A DNA stretch of 64,000 nucleotides from Strongylocentrotus purpuratus (taxonomy: Eukaryota; Echinodermata; Echinoidea; Camarodonta; Strongylocentrotidae): NCBI RefSeq assembly GCF_000002235.5, contig NW_022145594.1:17114501-17178500 (forward strand), written 5' to 3'. Under the pieces are notes generated by a model, which worked only from the letters and a program-made list of their open reading frames with translations, was not told where the DNA came from and made no database searches. The position numbers were made by a program, and so were the translations under genes. This document shows positions 36,081 through 48,419 of the stretch, one piece after another. Numbering within the stretch: the first letter of the stretch is position 1; the number at the start of each line of letters is the position of its first letter.

Positions 36081-38095
36081 CCTTTAGAGAGTCGGGTGTT
36101 ATCTTACCAACTGAGCAGCATTTCTTTAGGGTGAATTTGCAAAATGGATGTGATACACGCTGAAAGTCAGGCGAATACAAAATGAACCAGGTAACCTACA
36201 CCGGGTATCCCTACGAATAAATTACAATTCAGATTTCAGGCGCTTCCATCTCATGAAGGAGCTCATTTGAAATTCCACTTGTAAATGTTATAGTGCACAA
36301 AACTTGCTGCATATCGGACTACTAACAGGAACACATTGTGTTTGTTGTGTGGTGGAGAGTTAGTCTGCATGGACAGACTCTATTTCGACACTACAAACAT
36401 AATTCCATCAAGTCTTGAGCCAAACCTAACTCTACAAGTCTCTCCCTATGTGAAAGATCAGTTGTAGTACAGAACCTATGGAGAGCAGTAGACCATGTAG
36501 TGCATATAGTCTCTGGGTTCAGACACTCGTTAAAATGACTCGGTATAAACATTCTTGAAGGTGAAAAAATTGCGTAATTTGTTAATGAAATGTTACTTTT
36601 TATATTCCTTCAACTGTACCAACCCTCTAACATGAAACAAAATCACAAACCACAAAGATATTTATGGTTTTCTTTGAAAAAGTCACTGTGCGACACCCTC
36701 TGATAGTAAATTCTCCCAACCATTTTTAAATTTTCCCATCCGTTTTTCCATGAAAATAAGACTTGCACGATGTAAGACAGAATTAAACAAATCTTTCAAC
36801 ACTTAAAATGTCTGGAATGTTATATGGAGCCAATTCATTGCTTTGTGACAATTTACATTAACCTAAAATGTTATTAAATTGTAATAATATAGTTGGGAGA
36901 ATTAAGGAATTGATCAGATCACTTTTTCCCAAATGTTATCATTAATAATGGTCCGTTTTCACTCAAATTTACAGATTATCTTTAATTGTACATCTAAGCA
37001 TTGAAGTCGCTTCCTTAGCACCATTTTCTCTCATCTGAACAATGTTACCGGTTCACTTAAAGCACCAAGACTGGCAAAGTTTGTGCCGGCAGACTAGTGA
37101 GAGCCGGTACATGAGGGATAATGCACCCAGAGTGACTGCTATGAATTAGAGCGCCGACCAAACAATGTGCCATCAACGTCATCGCGTGAAAGACGACACC
37201 GATCCTTTGCCAGAGACCGGGGGAAAACGCAATCCGCAATAATCACGGCAAGATAGAGGGTGTTGATGGGGACGCAGAGAGGAGGAGATGGGCCAGATTC
37301 TGTGTCATTATACCTCCTTGCCCCTCCCCCCTTATTCTAATGCCGCCATGCAGGTAAAAATATGTACACAGAATACAGGTACATGTAGATGCATTGCGAC
37401 ACAATATTTATACATGTACGGCTACATTCCCTGACCTTGCCCTGCCCCCCCCCCCCACCCCTCCCAATTATAATCTGATGCATGGAAAATAATTATGTCA
37501 ACATGTACACCTAATACATACCCTGCAACAAAATCATAACTTCTCGTTTTCAGAGATGAAGCAGAGAAGAGCAGCGTTTTGTTAATAAAAATAACGTGTA
37601 AATGAAAGGCAATTGCATGCAACAAAGATGCTTTGCGCAATCACTGCGCTCTGAGTTTAAAATTTACGATACAGAAATGTGAAAGGTGTACAAATTACTA
37701 GGGAAAAAATTATTTAAAAATTTGGGGGGCTACTTTTCAACCTTGCTTGCATGAAAATAACACTCTTTAATTTGTTTTGCATTGAACTCTATGCAAATTT
37801 TTGGGGGCTCTTTTATGACTTTCTGGGGCTCTTTTTGGCATTTCGTGGGCTAATTCACCCCGAGCCCCTGTGTATTTTTCTCACTGCAAATTACACCTGT
37901 AAACTTCCATCATTACATTTTTGTTTGTGAATGCCATGTTTTACTGCTCAAACAAGGATTAAGATGTCCAAATATTACATGTAGGCCAATACGGGGTAAA
38001 GCACTTTAATAGAGACATCGTCAATGTATAATTTAAACAATTAATGTTGTAAACAAGTTAAAAAGGAACTCGGTACCCTACTTTTCTCTTTGCTT
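36081..38095. other. Mostly unique region, no gene recognised
   Basis: A GC-richer, CpG-bearing stretch at 37050-37290 (GCCGGCAGACTAGTGAGAGC, ATCAACGTCATCGCGTGAAA) stands out from its surroundings. It has no convincing splice-bounded exon and could be regulatory or an unrecognised exon. The remainder is AT-rich. Confidence 0.4.
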
Positions 38096-38099
38096 TTTT

Positions 38100-38190
38100 T
38101 TTCTATAAAGCGCATAGGGACATACTTTGTAGTGTGTTTAATATGCGCAACATGTATATAAAAATGGATTATTATTATCATAACACTACA
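38100..38190 (+). repeat. SINE 3'-tail-like repeat
   Basis: AAAGCGCATAGGGACATACT, AATATGCGCAACATGTATAT and a TTATTATTATCATAA end. The reverse complement of 45690-45770 matches it (GCACATAGGGACATGC, GCGCTATAAAAG, ATTATCATTATT). Confidence 0.55.
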
Positions 38191-38527
38191 AAAAGTACTT
38201 AATTTTAAGATTTGCAAAGGATCGTCTCTGAGTTGTGTGCTTAAATGTCAAATCCCTGTCTGTGCATGCAAACTAGTCACAATGAGCACTTCCCCCGGTG
38301 TCTTATTGTATTGATATGAAAGCTGGCAGTATGCCTCCAAAGTGACCCATATTTCTTTGAAATCGTTAGCTGCTGCAGCCCCTGATGGGAATATAATTCT
38401 GGAGGCCTGGGAGCTGCCTCTGATGTAATAAATTGTAAGGAGGGTGGGGGGAAACACGGTTTCTATTCACATGAGAGACTGTACGTGTTTCTACATGTAG
38501 GCCAAAATGTTGAGGGTGCTGCCTTAA

Positions 38528-38714
38528 AGGCCCACTGCACTACTTGTAGCTACTTGCGCCATCTATATAACAAACAGTGCCTAATCAGTGACCATTGGTC
38601 CCCCATGATCCTCTTTTTCTAATGTTAACTGAGAGCTGAGTTGATGAGATAACCACCTGTCCAGTGACCTTGCAGGGCGCTCTAATCCCTCCTGTAAACT
38701 ACGGCAGATAAGCT
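38528..38714 (+). mobile_element. 187-bp TTAA MITE family
   Basis: Flanked by TTAA (38524-38527, 38715-38718). Same sequence and length as 26040-26226. Its right TTAA is also the left TTAA of the next element. Confidence 0.87.
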
Positions 38715-38718
38715 TTAA

Positions 38719-39264
38719 AGGTACAATGTCCCATTTGCAGGCCAAAAAAAATAAAAAAGTTAAATTCCAACTGCATTTGAAAGATAATAATAATTTAGAA
38801 CTTCCCTAAAAAAGGTGGGGCTTGAAAATGTCTTCAAGTGGGAAAATAACAACTATTACAATGTAGTTGTCAAATCAACTTTAGGGCTATAGAGCCCAAA
38901 AGTAATAGTCTTGATTTTCAGACAATTGTACCGAATGGTCATACGTTTTATGCTGCGCAAAGATTCAATCAGTTTAATCTTGGCCATCACAAGAAGTGGG
39001 TTATTGATGTAGACAAATGCTCATGTACATGTACCCTTTACAACTCTTTTCATGTATGTTATTACCAAAGAAGAAAAAAAGCCAGTCAGTCACTCAATAG
39101 TGTCTGACAGTGAAGTCTAGCAAGTAAACGGGTTTCCTTGCATAATTTGAATATGAGGACACTGCTAACGTTTAAATTTCACAGATAGGACATACATGAC
39201 ATATTCATAATTCCTGTAAAGTTCTACGGAATTTGAGGTTGGCTGCAAAAGGGAAATAGTACCT
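38719..39264. mobile_element. TTAA element with GGTACWATKTCCC ends
   Basis: Flanked by TTAA (38715-38718, 39265-39268). The left end AGGTACAATGTCCCATTTGC and right end GCAAAAGGGAAATAGTACCT are inverted. 546 bp, no ORF. Confidence 0.8.
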
Positions 39265-39370
39265 TTAACCCAGTGAGTATACTGCCGTTGCAGGTTTGCA
39301 AGGGAATCCCACAAAAATTAGTGTTATAAAATATAAATTAAAAAATATTTAAAAAACAGAGGGGAAGGCA

Positions 39371-39444
39371 GGGGGGGCCTAGACGAATCGTCGGGCTCTC
39401 ATGACTTTTGTCATGCGCGTGGGTTCGAGTCCCCCACTGAGCAG
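39371..39444 (+). repeat. tRNA-like sequence, probably a SINE head
   Basis: GTGGGTTCGAGTCCCCCAC (39419-39436) is a good T-arm and box B. Upstream CCTAGACGAATCGTCGGGCT could be a decayed D-arm and CATGACTTTTGTCATG an anticodon-stem-like hairpin. Acceptor-stem pairing is poor and the anticodon loop is malformed, so a functional tRNA is unlikely. Confidence 0.45.
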
Positions 39445-40004
39445 ACAAAAATGCAAAAATGGTTGTCGCCATGTTGAGTGTACATGTACATGCACATGTT
39501 AGTATGCCCCTCCCCTTCGTTCTCTATGCAGGCTCTGGTTTATATTAAAGGGGAAAACCCTCTGTTCCTCGGAGAGAACGTTAACTGGAGGCTCGTGTGT
39601 AGGAGAGTCTCACCCTATCCACGTTAATATGCTACATTTCTCCCAAAGATTAGGGTATAAACCCAGTGTTTTGTGTAATTGCATACAAAAACTACAGGTC
39701 TTTGTGATAGGCTGCATAGCCCTTTGAAGATTTAACAGAAGAACAAATAATGTAGAAATCACAGGACTCACTAAAAGTATAATTCTACTGGTCAATAATA
39801 TGGATACAACTGCATGCACACAAGCTTGAGTTTGCTAATTCCTCGGGTGTATTTTCCAACTTTCCAACCAACATTATTTGTGAGATACATGTACTTTCTA
39901 TTTGTAGTACACTGGGTATATGATGTACTGTAGATGTTGACTGTCAATTTGTTTTGTTTTCGTGAGATTTATTCCCATCAATAGAAAACTCCAGATGACC
40001 TTTG

Positions 40005-40031
40005 ATACTGTCCTCTCTCTCTCTCTCTCCG

Positions 40032-40064
<33 letters not shown>

Positions 40065-40500
40065 TCCTCTCTCATCTATCTCTCTCTCTCTCTCTTTCTC
40101 TGTCCCTCTCTCTCTCTCTCTCTCTCTGTCTGTCTGTCCTTCTGTCTCTCTTCTTCTACAGTATCTCTCTCTCTCTCCTTCTCTCTATAGATCTCTCTCT
40201 CCCTCTCTCTCCCTCTCTCTCCATCTCTCTCCATCTCTCTCCATCTCTCTTCCTCTATCCCTATAACTCTCGCCCTCTCTCTCTCAATTCTCTTCTCCTG
40301 TCTACTACAAGTACCAAGCCATCTCCATCAATACACCTCCACCCCTTGGTATAAACTGCAATGATTCTCACATCATCTCTCAATCTCTCAATCTCTCAAG
40401 CTCGCTCTCTCTCTCCCTCTATCTCTCTCTCTTCCTCTATCCCTTTATCTCTCGCCCTCTCTCTCTCCCTCTTTCTCTTCTCCTGTCTCCTACAAGTACC
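40005..40500. repeat. CT-rich microsatellite with an internal duplication
   Basis: (TC)n interspersed with two copies of a block containing TACAAGTACCAAGCCATCTC and CACCTCCACCCCTTGGTA (about 40306 and 40490). Open frames are low complexity. Confidence 0.9.
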
Positions 40501-41225
40501 AAGCCATCTCCATCAATACACCTCCACCCCTTGGTACATAACTCCATTCATTCTCACATCTTCCAGCAATCATCCCCCACACACTCGAGAAAACACACTA
40601 CTGTACATCCCGAGCCACATTACACGGACATACACGCATCCACCCTCGAGCACACTAGAGGGACTAAACGCTCACCAATAACAATCAATATCGCTGGCCC
40701 GTTTCCACTGCAATGAATGGCTAGATCTATGATTGCATCCTACAGAGCATTTTTACAGGTGACCCAGAAAATCACAGTATGGACCCAGAAAATAAAGCCC
40801 AACAGCATATACAATGTAAAGGGGTTTTGGCATGACGAGACTACATGTACGTGCCTTTCCCATGGCCTGACTCAGGGCCAATCGGGTATAATACAACTAC
40901 GGACGATGCGACCGCAGTATTCACGTGCGTGCAACATACGCAAAACCGAAGCGTGGGGAAAATTTCAGTCTTTTTCGCGAACGCTAGCGCGCGTTGACCG
41001 TTAATCAAGTCCATTCATTTACGTGCAGTTGTCCAAAAGAAGTTGTAGATGGCGTTTTAAAACCAGTATTTGCCATGCTACACTCCCTTTAACCATCCTG
41101 TTCCTACAGAAGCCCAGAAGCAGAAGACCTGAAACATCACTGTTTTGTGTACCGGAATAGACCCGGAAAATAAACCGAACAGCATTTAACCATTCTGTTT
41201 CTACAGAAGAGCAGAGGCAGAACAC

Positions 41226-41723
41226 CTGGGGAGTGATTCACAAAGACTAAGATCGACTTTAAAGAGAAGGTTGAGTTCTGGGAAGAGGTGAAAAATAATT
41301 TGTGAGTGTTATCATTCTTATTATGCAAGTGTGGAAGAACATCAGATAAGACATGTTCCCTGAAAAGCATGGCTCTTCAAATGCCTTCATATTCTAAACA
41401 TGTCATGTAACATCGTAAAACTCGGGGGTAGGATTTTTACGCCACTTGTTCGTGTAGTCCCATATACATCTTTCTGTGTACAGTGTTTGTAACTTTACCA
41501 AGACTTGGCCAAATTTCTTATCATTTTGATGATTCCAGAACCTTGCAATACACACAAATTCTTATATGCTAGATGATCAACCTTTTCTGGTCGATTCCAC
41601 ACCGTTTCTTTCACAATGCAATCGCATGACCAGAACTCAACTTCATCTTTAAGTTGGACTTTACTATGGCAGGCTGTTCATGCCACTAGTTGATCATAAA
41701 AGTCTTTGTGAAACACTCCCCTG
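41226..41723. mobile_element. Foldback element containing a nested TTAA MITE
   Basis: Outer ends CTGGGGAGTGATTCACAAAG and CTTTGTGAAACACTCCCCTG are inverted. The arm text ACTAAGATCGAC|TTAA|GTTGGACTTTACTATGG is split by the MITE at 41263-41648. The related element at 8872-9146 shows the uninterrupted site. Confidence 0.8.
41263..41648. mobile_element. TTAA MITE, GTTGAGTTCTGG family, nested
   Basis: Flanked by TTAA (41259-41262, 41649-41652). Ends AGAGAAGGTTGAGTTCTGG and CCAGAACTCAACTTCATCT. Very similar to 29641-30033. Confidence 0.9.
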
Positions 41724-42524
41724 GAACATCACATGTGTACCCGAATGGACCCGGAAAATAAACCCCAACAGAATTGAACCATTTTATTTCCATAAAAGCT
41801 CTGAAGTGGACTGAAGCAGGTTCATACATGTAGGGTGTCTGGACATTGAGCAGTGCTCGCAGTAATGAATTCTTTCATGTGATCTATTTTTAATAATGCT
41901 AGAGTACAGTACCCCATTTCACAAAACCTGTCATCAGTGACAAATGACAAGTGCCATGAATTAGCTTTTGATACAAGTCAAGTTTATACCCCACGTTAGA
42001 ATTATATAAAGCAGGCTGTTTTAAAAAGGGCGGGTAATGAAAAACAGGGCTATTGAAAAACAGGTCTAACCACATTATTTCAAAATGAAACATTCATGTA
42101 CACCTGTATGCATACATGTCCTATGAACAATAAAACATATATACAGTACAGTGTATTACATAAAGGAATTGCATCATGTCAAAGCAGAAGAGACTGACGA
42201 GATCTAGTGGTAATGTGAACAGAGACTAAAACTGATTTGAGGGCAAACCAATCTGAGTTGAACTGCCCTAGTTGCTGAATCTCCCTAGCCTACATTGTAT
42301 GTACCAGTACATGTAGATACAAATATAAGCTTGTACATTGTACATGTGTTAAAAGCATTTCACTCTATAAAGTCTAATGGCAAAAGGCTTTACTATGTAC
42401 AAATGTGTATGTAAAGAGAGCATGGCAGTGAGAACGTTGAATACCAGTAGTCATTATTATTGCATTGCTCACATGAACCAGCCTAGTTCTAGAAGCAGAG
42501 TGATCATTGAATTGAACTGAATTG

Positions 42525-43710
42525 AATTGAATTGACAAGGTTCATTGTTAATAATTTCAATTTTTGTATTCTGCAAGCATCTCCAAGGTTACAGGAAGTA
42601 GACTACACCAAAGAAAAAGAAAAAATAATGATGTTGGAATGAAAAAAACCTCACAAATGTTTAACCTTTAACGTTTCCCAGAATCCAACCTTCTTTTTAG
42701 ATGGACTTCCAAACTAACAATTGACAAGGTTTATTGATAAACATTTCAATTTTTGTATTCTGCAAGAATGTCCAAGGTTACAGGAAGTATCTGTAGACTA
42801 CACCAAAGAAGAAAAAATAATTATGTTGTAATTAAAACAACCCTCACAAATGTTTAACCGTTAAAGTTTCCCAGAATTCAACCTTCTTTTTAGATGCATC
42901 TCCAAACTAACAAATGACAAGGTTTATTGTTAAAAAATTTAAAAATTAAAAATGTTGTATTCTGGAAGTATCTTCCAAGGTTAAAGGAAGTACCTGTAGA
43001 CTACACCAAAGAAGAAGAAAAAATAATTATGTTGGAATTAAAAAAAACTCAAAAACTGTTGACCTTTCCCAGAATTCAACCTTCTTTTTAGATGCATCTC
43101 CAAACTAACAATTGACAAGGTTTATTGTTAAACATTTCAATTTTTGTATTCTGCAAGAACGTCCAAGGTTACAGGAAGTACATGTACATATTGTACCTGT
43201 AGACTACACCAAAGAAGAAGAAAAAATAATTATGTTGGAATGAAAAAAAAACTCACAAACTGTTAAAGATGAAGTTGAGTTCTGGTCATGCGATTGCATT
43301 GTGAAAGAAACGGTGTGGAATCGACCAGAAAAGTCTGATCATCTAGCATATAAGAATTTGTGTGTATTGCAAGGTTCTGAAATCATCAAAATGATAAGAA
43401 ATTTGGCCAAGTCTTGGTAAAGTTACAAACTCTGTACACAGAAAGATGTATATGGGACTACACAAACATGTGGCGTAATAATCCGACCCTCGATTTTTAC
43501 GATGTTACATGACATATTTAGAATATGAAGGCATTTGAAAAGCCATGTTTTTCAGGGAACATGTCTTGTCTGATGTTCTTCCACACTTGCATACTAAGAA
43601 TGATAACGCTCACAAATTATTTTTCACCTCATCCCAGAACTCAACCTTCTCTTTAACCTTTCTCAGAACCTAACCTTCTTTTTTAAATGTATCTCCAAAC
43701 TACCAACTAA
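42525..43710. repeat. ~185-bp tandem array interrupted by a MITE
   Basis: Four to five units share GACAAGGTTTATTGTTAAAC, ATTTCAATTTTTGTATTCTG, AGACTACACCAAAGAAGAAG, CCCAGAATTCAACCTTCTTT and TTAGATGCATCTCCAAACTA. The last unit is split at TTAA by the element at 43267-43652. Confidence 0.88.
43267..43652. mobile_element. TTAA MITE, GTTGAGTTCTGG family, inside a tandem array
   Basis: Flanked by TTAA (43263-43266, 43653-43656). Ends AGATGAAGTTGAGTTCTGG and CCAGAACTCAACCTTCTCT. Opposite orientation to 29641 and 41263. Neighbouring array units (TTTAACCTTTAACG) show the unoccupied site. Confidence 0.9.
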
Positions 43711-44344
43711 CAAATACTGGTACTTACTCGTAAACACACTGATTGTAACTGCTCATACAAACAGCCTACTCACACGAACAGCCCACACACACAGTGCCCA
43801 CACAATGAGGGGGTATGTTACATTACCAAACGTGTCAGCTCGATGTCTGCTGAACTTACCTGCAGACATAAGAAAGAAACAGAGAAGAAAATATTAATTA
43901 CATGTGCATTGGATAACAAGAAATGGCTTTCGATTCAGCTGATGGATCTGAATTTTATATTGTGATTTGTATTTTAAATACTTCTGTGCATCAAATGATG
44001 CTTACCACAGCCACCCCCTCCCCCCCCCCCAAAAAAAAAAAAAAAAAAAATTGGTGCCCTGATTAATAAGCAATTTTTTAAAGCATTGGTCTTTAATGCA
44101 TAAGAACCACCCCCCCCCCCTCCCCCAGACACACACCAACAACAACAAAAGTAAATAAAGTAATTTATATTAGTATATATATTGTAAGTAAAAAAAATAT
44201 GAAGTCAATATATAAAGTAAATAAACAAAGCTGAATTTGCCTAAATGGTTGGACCAATGCTAAGCTACAGCATGTACTAGCTTTATAGTAATCATTATTT
44301 TCCACTTTTTGTCAATTACTTGTTTGTTTGTTTGTTTCTCTGAG

Positions 44345-44440
44345 TATTCCTTTGTATTATATGAAGAGTACATCAACATTTTTATTTCATATTTTGCATC
44401 TTTTTAATGGGAATGTGGAGAAAAAAATAAATGAAATTAT
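44345..44440 (+). repeat. 3' tail of a dispersed element (LINE-like), copy 2
   Basis: ATTCCTTTGTATTATATGAA, TTTTTAATGGGAATGTGGAG and AAAAATAAATGAAATTATA parallel 32901-33003 in the same orientation. Confidence 0.6.
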
Positions 44441-45689
44441 ATACATTGTGTGCAGTTTAATACAATATGATACATATATGTACGTGTACAGCTTATGCAT
44501 TTTGGCTTCTTGCTCTCCAGTACTACTGCATTTGAGTCAAAAAACTTTTCTGTTCGTGGGGACTCCTTTAGCTTTGGAAAATGTTAGTGTAAAAGCGTGA
44601 TTTTCTCGCAGTGATATCTTTGTATTTTCTTGCTTTTTACCAAAGCACGATTGGATCTTTGAAGAGTTAAATCGATATTAACCTGTCCAGTCTATTTCTT
44701 TTTTGCTATTAAAGCACTACTCATGTACATGTAGCTGTGAATAAAGTACTTGACCCAAAACTTGATCCATTAACTCTATTCATCTCACTGATAATAAAGC
44801 CAACAAGGACTGTTAAACCCGAACAATACAAGTATTGTGACGTAGAGTTGACCCTTTGTGGGAACAGCAATAAGTGATACTTGGTTGAGCAGGGATAATA
44901 CAACAGGCCCATTCACACATCTCCCAAACATCGTTTTTAAAATTTGTTCATCTCATCTCCAATTTGCTCTGCACATAAAATGTCTTATTTTTCTTAATTA
45001 TTGATGACGGAGTAGCTTTGTTTCATTCAGCGTACAGGGGTTTCATAAAAATGGCAAAAATTATATTTAGGGTGATGTATGATTGAAACAATTTGAAAGT
45101 AAAGATTTTGAAGTTTTACATGTAAGTATAGGGTGAAAGGGAGGGGGGGGGGGACTGGCAAGATACTTCACAGTGTTGCCACTTTGCCTTTGATTGATTG
45201 CACCTTCAACAATTCTGTAATAGCTTTTTTATTTCTAAACGTTTTTTGCTCAGGACTACTTTCACTGACCGTTTTCTCTCATTTTTCTGCTTCTATATAA
45301 TTCTGCTATAATATCAGGGTGGACTGCATTATAGTCTGAGCGGGACACGACTAAAGTCCTGTCTCAAACTGCGACAATTGCACCACATCAATTGCTCCAC
45401 ATCAAGTTCCTACACTAACCAAATGTACCTGTACTACACCACTGTGTATGTTTATGACATTCCTTCAATAACAAGCCTTTCTTTCCATGTGACTACGATA
45501 TGCACACCCACGTACAATGTATACTACATTCCTCCAAGAATGAATAATAGGCACTTTTGAAAAAATGCTGCAGCAGGTCCCGAATCATTTGTGAGTTGTG
45601 CCGTAGGGTATCTGTATGAGTGCTCATTGTACAGTGTACATGTATGTTTTGTTATGCCAGGGTCATGGTTACGTGTATCTTAATAATGA
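44441..45689. other. No gene recognised
   Basis: AT-rich sequence with a G12 run near 45143. The block TTTTCTCTCATTTTTCTGCT then TCTATA (about 45272) recurs near 62645, followed in both by ATCAGGRTGGACT, so a short dispersed repeat is present. Confidence 0.45.
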
Positions 45690-45770
45690 TAATACTAATA
45701 CTCAGTTCTTTTATAGCGCATACACTGTACACAATAAAGGATAGCATGTCCCTATGTGCTTTAAATCGAA
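45690..45770 (-). repeat. SINE 3'-tail-like repeat, minus copy
   Basis: TAATAATGATAATACTAATA, TTTTATAGCGCATACACTG and ATGTCCCTATGTGCTTTAAA match the tail at 38100-38190 in reverse. Confidence 0.55.
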
Positions 45771-46820
45771 AGGAGAGAATTACAAGAAAAAGTCATACAA
45801 ATTTAAGAAAATCCACTACACTGTAGCAAAAAGTAAATGTAATGTTGGACACTTTCATACTAAACCTACAGTGTGGACTCATGAGTATCATTCATACTTG
45901 TGCATACATGTATGTAGGTTCATGTACAGAACATACAATGTACATGTACTATATGTATCTTTCAAACTAGGCCTGAACACCGTCACTAGGCCTACAGTGT
46001 ACATGCATGTACATGTACATGTATACTTGTACATGAACCTTGTAGGCCGAAGTATACATGTACATGTATTTTTCATACTAATGCACGACATTACTTATTA
46101 TAGGCTCTGTATAAGCTTGGCTTGTTAGAACTCTTGTGAGTAATGTGCCGCGGGATTCCATATCCTTAAACTGCTGGCGAACAGAGCAACAAGACCAAGC
46201 TCTGTAATTATTAGGATCTCTGTCCAGTAGTGCCGTGTTTGTGTCATCGAACTGGATCGACCAAATCAATTGATTCATAATATATGCATATGCAATATTT
46301 TTTCCCGTAATATGAGAGTAATTTTAATAGTTTCATACTATTAATTAAATGTATTGTTAACTGTATAATTGTTTTAAATGGGGGCACGCTACAAGAGTCC
46401 TATCTCGCACCCCGGGGCAAGGTGTCTGACACGGCCAGTTGTAGCAACTACTCCGAAGATCAAGATTACAGTAATCTTGATCTAAGGAGACACGAACGAA
46501 CGAACTAATAAAGCTAAATTGTACATGTAATATGTACAAGTAGTACATAGTGTATAATTGAACACCTGTAGGTCCATGTGTATACATGTATGTCACACAA
46601 GAAGCCCCCATACATGTAGAGACCAACCCTGACCAAGCAGTCACCTCACTGTAACTGACCCATATCTTTCAATGGAGGTCAACACATAATACTGGACGAA
46701 GACCCATATTACATCAATGCACAGCCTAGAATGAGGACAATGTGGCCCTTCATAGATGGCACTGACCCATAAAGACACCTGTTGTACAAGAACAACAATA
46801 GCAGACAGGTAGCCTCATTA

Positions 46821-47294
46821 GGCCCGTCTTCACCATCTCGAGATTGCCAAATGTCCAGCTATTTGAACTATCCCGATCGCAAACTATCCAGCCAATTTGC
46901 GTCTTCATTAGAACGAAGTAGCAAATTAGCTGGATAGTTGATATCTCGGTCTAGTTTGCAAAATATCCCACTATTTCCGAACTAGCGGGATAGTTTGCGA
47001 CCGTCTTCTTTAGACCGAAGTACGGAGTCAAATATCCCGATCCCATCATGCACAACGATTTCCAGTTCGCACATGCGATCTATACCGCTCAGCGCGCTAG
47101 TACAACCACTGACCTCGAGTAAACACAGAAAACCGGAAATCGTTGTGCATGATGGGATCGGGATATTATCCCGACCAACTATCCAGCTAATTTGCTACTT
47201 CGGTCTAATGAAGACGCAAATAGCTGGATAGTTTGCGATCGGGATAGTTCAAATAGCTGGATATTTGGCAATCTCGAGATAGTGCAGACACGCC
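46821..47294. mobile_element. Palindromic foldback MITE, longest member
   Basis: Flanked by TA. The left arm GGCCCGTCTTCACCATCTCG then AGATTGCCAAATGTC pairs with TGGATATTTGGCAATCTCGA then GATAGTGCAGACACGCC. An inner second palindrome pairs ATCCCATCATGCACAACGAT then TTCC (47040-47063) with its complement at 47132-47160. Same family as 24459 and 28628. The plus-strand frame at 46995-47231 is repeat-derived. Confidence 0.85.
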
Positions 47295-47867
47295 TATAGA
47301 TCAGTGAGCAAAACAGTAGGGCCGAATGGGAGAGAGATCGACAGTTCAGAGTATACTGTACAGTACTACAGTGTACATGGAATTTGTTTCTACTGTACAT
47401 GTGCATGTACAATGTACATGTAGGTCTATGCATTAGTCCAACATGTTTACATGCACCTGACTGGATTTTGTTTTTATTTCTTCACAAGAGTCACCATTTC
47501 TTTTCCCAGTGTATGTGTTAGTTTTTCTCTGCTCTACATTTAGATCTACATTTTTAGTCTTCCTTTCTCTTCTTGCTATTCTTGGTTTCCTTCTCACAGT
47601 CATTAAATTTTATTCTTTTTTCATTTTATATTTACCGGTAGTTTTGTTCTCCTCATTGTTTCCTAGTAAATGTGATTGTGTCTTCTTTCTATTCTTGCTT
47701 TGCAAAACATGTAGGACTATATTAACATGTATCAAGGAAGTGAGAAAGCGATTTACTAGCCGTATAATGCTTTCATGCTAGACCAAATAAATAGCAACAA
47801 ATTAATAGCGTCCTGCCTCTTTGAAAAATAGGAAGGAGTTCCCTTTTCTTTTCTTTTTTTCTTTTTT

Positions 47868-48115
47868 ATGGCTGCTCTGCAAATGTTCCAAGCACCATCC
47901 TATCATACGTGTACAGTACAGTATGGTCCAAAGACAGACTTACGAACATACTTTGTATGCATGTCTCAATATATTCACAAAAATAGGCAGTATAGTTTCT
48001 CAATAAGGAGTGTAAACAATTGGAATGCCCTGCCTACAATGCTGCCACCATTCACCAATTCAAGTCATCCCTACCAAGGTATTGGAGAAACAATCCAATT
48101 AAGTTTATATCATAC
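47868..48115 (+). mobile_element. Non-LTR retrotransposon ORF2 C-terminal remnant
   Basis: The plus strand reads YSFSIRSVNNWNALP, which fits the FxxRxxxxWNxLP motif near the end of CR1/Jockey-type ORF2 proteins. A frameshift then gives QFKSSLPRYWRNNP, fitting the usual FKxxLxxYW continuation. No upstream RT domain is adjacent. Confidence 0.65.
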
Positions 48116-48419
48116 TTAAGACAGGATGCAACAGTAAAGAGGGACAAATAAGCTAAGCTTCCAGTCTCTACACCCAAATATACCCAAGTATTTCAAGTAA
48201 GTTTGTGATCAGTGGAGTCTGAATGCTGTAGCCTATAAACAGCACCCTAACCCAGAGAGGCCAAAGACAGACATGTTAATGTGACCTTGACCTCACACAC
48301 CCCTGGAATGCTGTGACCTGATTTCCCCTAGCCAGGCCAGCCAGCCAGACACACAGCCATGATCAGGCAAGGATTTGTTTACATTCTTAGCATGCCACAG
48401 TGTAGCATCCCTAAACCCC

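Noticed and set aside
35656..36180. Long frames across the CT tract at 35740-36080
   Set aside because: Low-complexity sequence only.
43831..43861. Possible micro-exon on the minus strand (KFSRHRADTF) with a strong polypyrimidine tract and GTCTGCAG acceptor
   Set aside because: It is 31 nt, its following donor (GTAATG) is weak, it would not supply a glycine-rich loop, and its phase does not fit exon A directly. Kept only as a note.
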